Assembly: GCA_035576005.1 (NCBI GenBank)
Contig: DATLXH010000159.1
Span: 1-5,737 of the forward strand
DNA: 5,737 nucleotides
Reading direction: 5' to 3'
Origin: DATLXH01 sp035576005
GTDB lineage: Bacteria > Acidobacteriota > Thermoanaerobaculia > Gp7-AA8
Below the pieces are notes generated by a model, which had not been told where the DNA came from, did not search any database, and saw only the letters and a program-made list of their open reading frames with translations. The position numbers were made by a program, and so were the translations under genes. Positions 5,662 through 5,737 of this stretch are shown in pieces. Numbering within the stretch: position 1 is the first letter of the stretch; the number at the start of each line of letters is the position of its first letter.

Positions 5662-5737
5662 CGCCCGAAGGGGCGAATCCCTCTCCCCGGCGGGGAGAGG
5701 GTGGTCGCGTAAGCGACCGGGAGAGGGGCCGCGAGAG
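5662..5737. repeat. Run of GC-rich hairpins at the window edge
   Basis: Three perfect palindromes follow each other. CGCCC at 5662-5666 pairs with GGGCG at 5671-5675. An 11-base stem CCCTCTCCCCG pairs with CGGGGAGAGGG around one base at 5679-5701. GGTCGC at 5703-5708 pairs with GCGACC at 5713-5718. A further GGGAGAGGGG follows at 5719-5728. The CCCTCTCCC / GGGAGAGGG type of unit is a widespread intergenic repeat in GC-rich bacteria. No gene is seen, and the structure may continue past the window. Confidence 0.7.

Overview
The window looks like chromosomal DNA from a GC-rich, soil-type bacterium, most likely an Acidobacteriota member or a metagenomic relative. The main evidence is the 854-3376 gene, a Ser/Thr kinase joined through one membrane segment to a TolB-like domain and TPR repeats. 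Acidobacteria carry many copies of this architecture. A secreted DUF2059 protein with a pseudopilin-like C-terminus fits the same group. No rRNA, tRNA or phylogenetic marker is present, so the assignment is an inference.

Layout. 1-264 is a composite inverted and direct repeat (REP/MITE-like). 265-452 has no convincing gene. 453-800 (minus) is the C-terminal part of a Doc/Fic-type toxin whose N-terminus is not recognisable and which has no adjacent antitoxin. 854-3376 (minus) is the large receptor-type kinase. 3377-3704 is a divergent intergenic region with an imperfect 35-bp inverted repeat, smaller palindromes and two candidate promoters. 3705-3962 and 3959-4381 (plus) form a Phd/YefM antitoxin and VapC-like PIN toxin operon joined by a 4-bp ATGA overlap. 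4482-5384 (plus) is a secreted DUF2059 / T2SS-G-like fusion. 5385-5737 is non-coding and full of palindromes: a perfect 29-bp inverted repeat with self-palindromic arms, bracketed by a roughly 53-bp direct repeat, then a run of GC-rich hairpins reaching the window edge.

How the parts may work together. The Phd-PIN pair is a self-contained type II toxin-antitoxin module, probably autoregulated; a perfect tandem 10-bp repeat lies between its candidate -35 and -10 and could be the operator. The kinase has all catalytic motifs and could pass signals from the envelope to cytoplasmic phosphorylation, or the reverse. Nothing in the sequence links it functionally to the toxin-antitoxin genes. The Doc fragment, the intact TA module and three separate repeat clusters suggest an accessory, rearrangement-prone stretch around an ordinary signalling gene. 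I see no clear new defence or metabolic system. The most unusual items are the 3' nested palindrome structure, the tandem operator-like repeat, and the DUF2059 / pseudopilin fusion.
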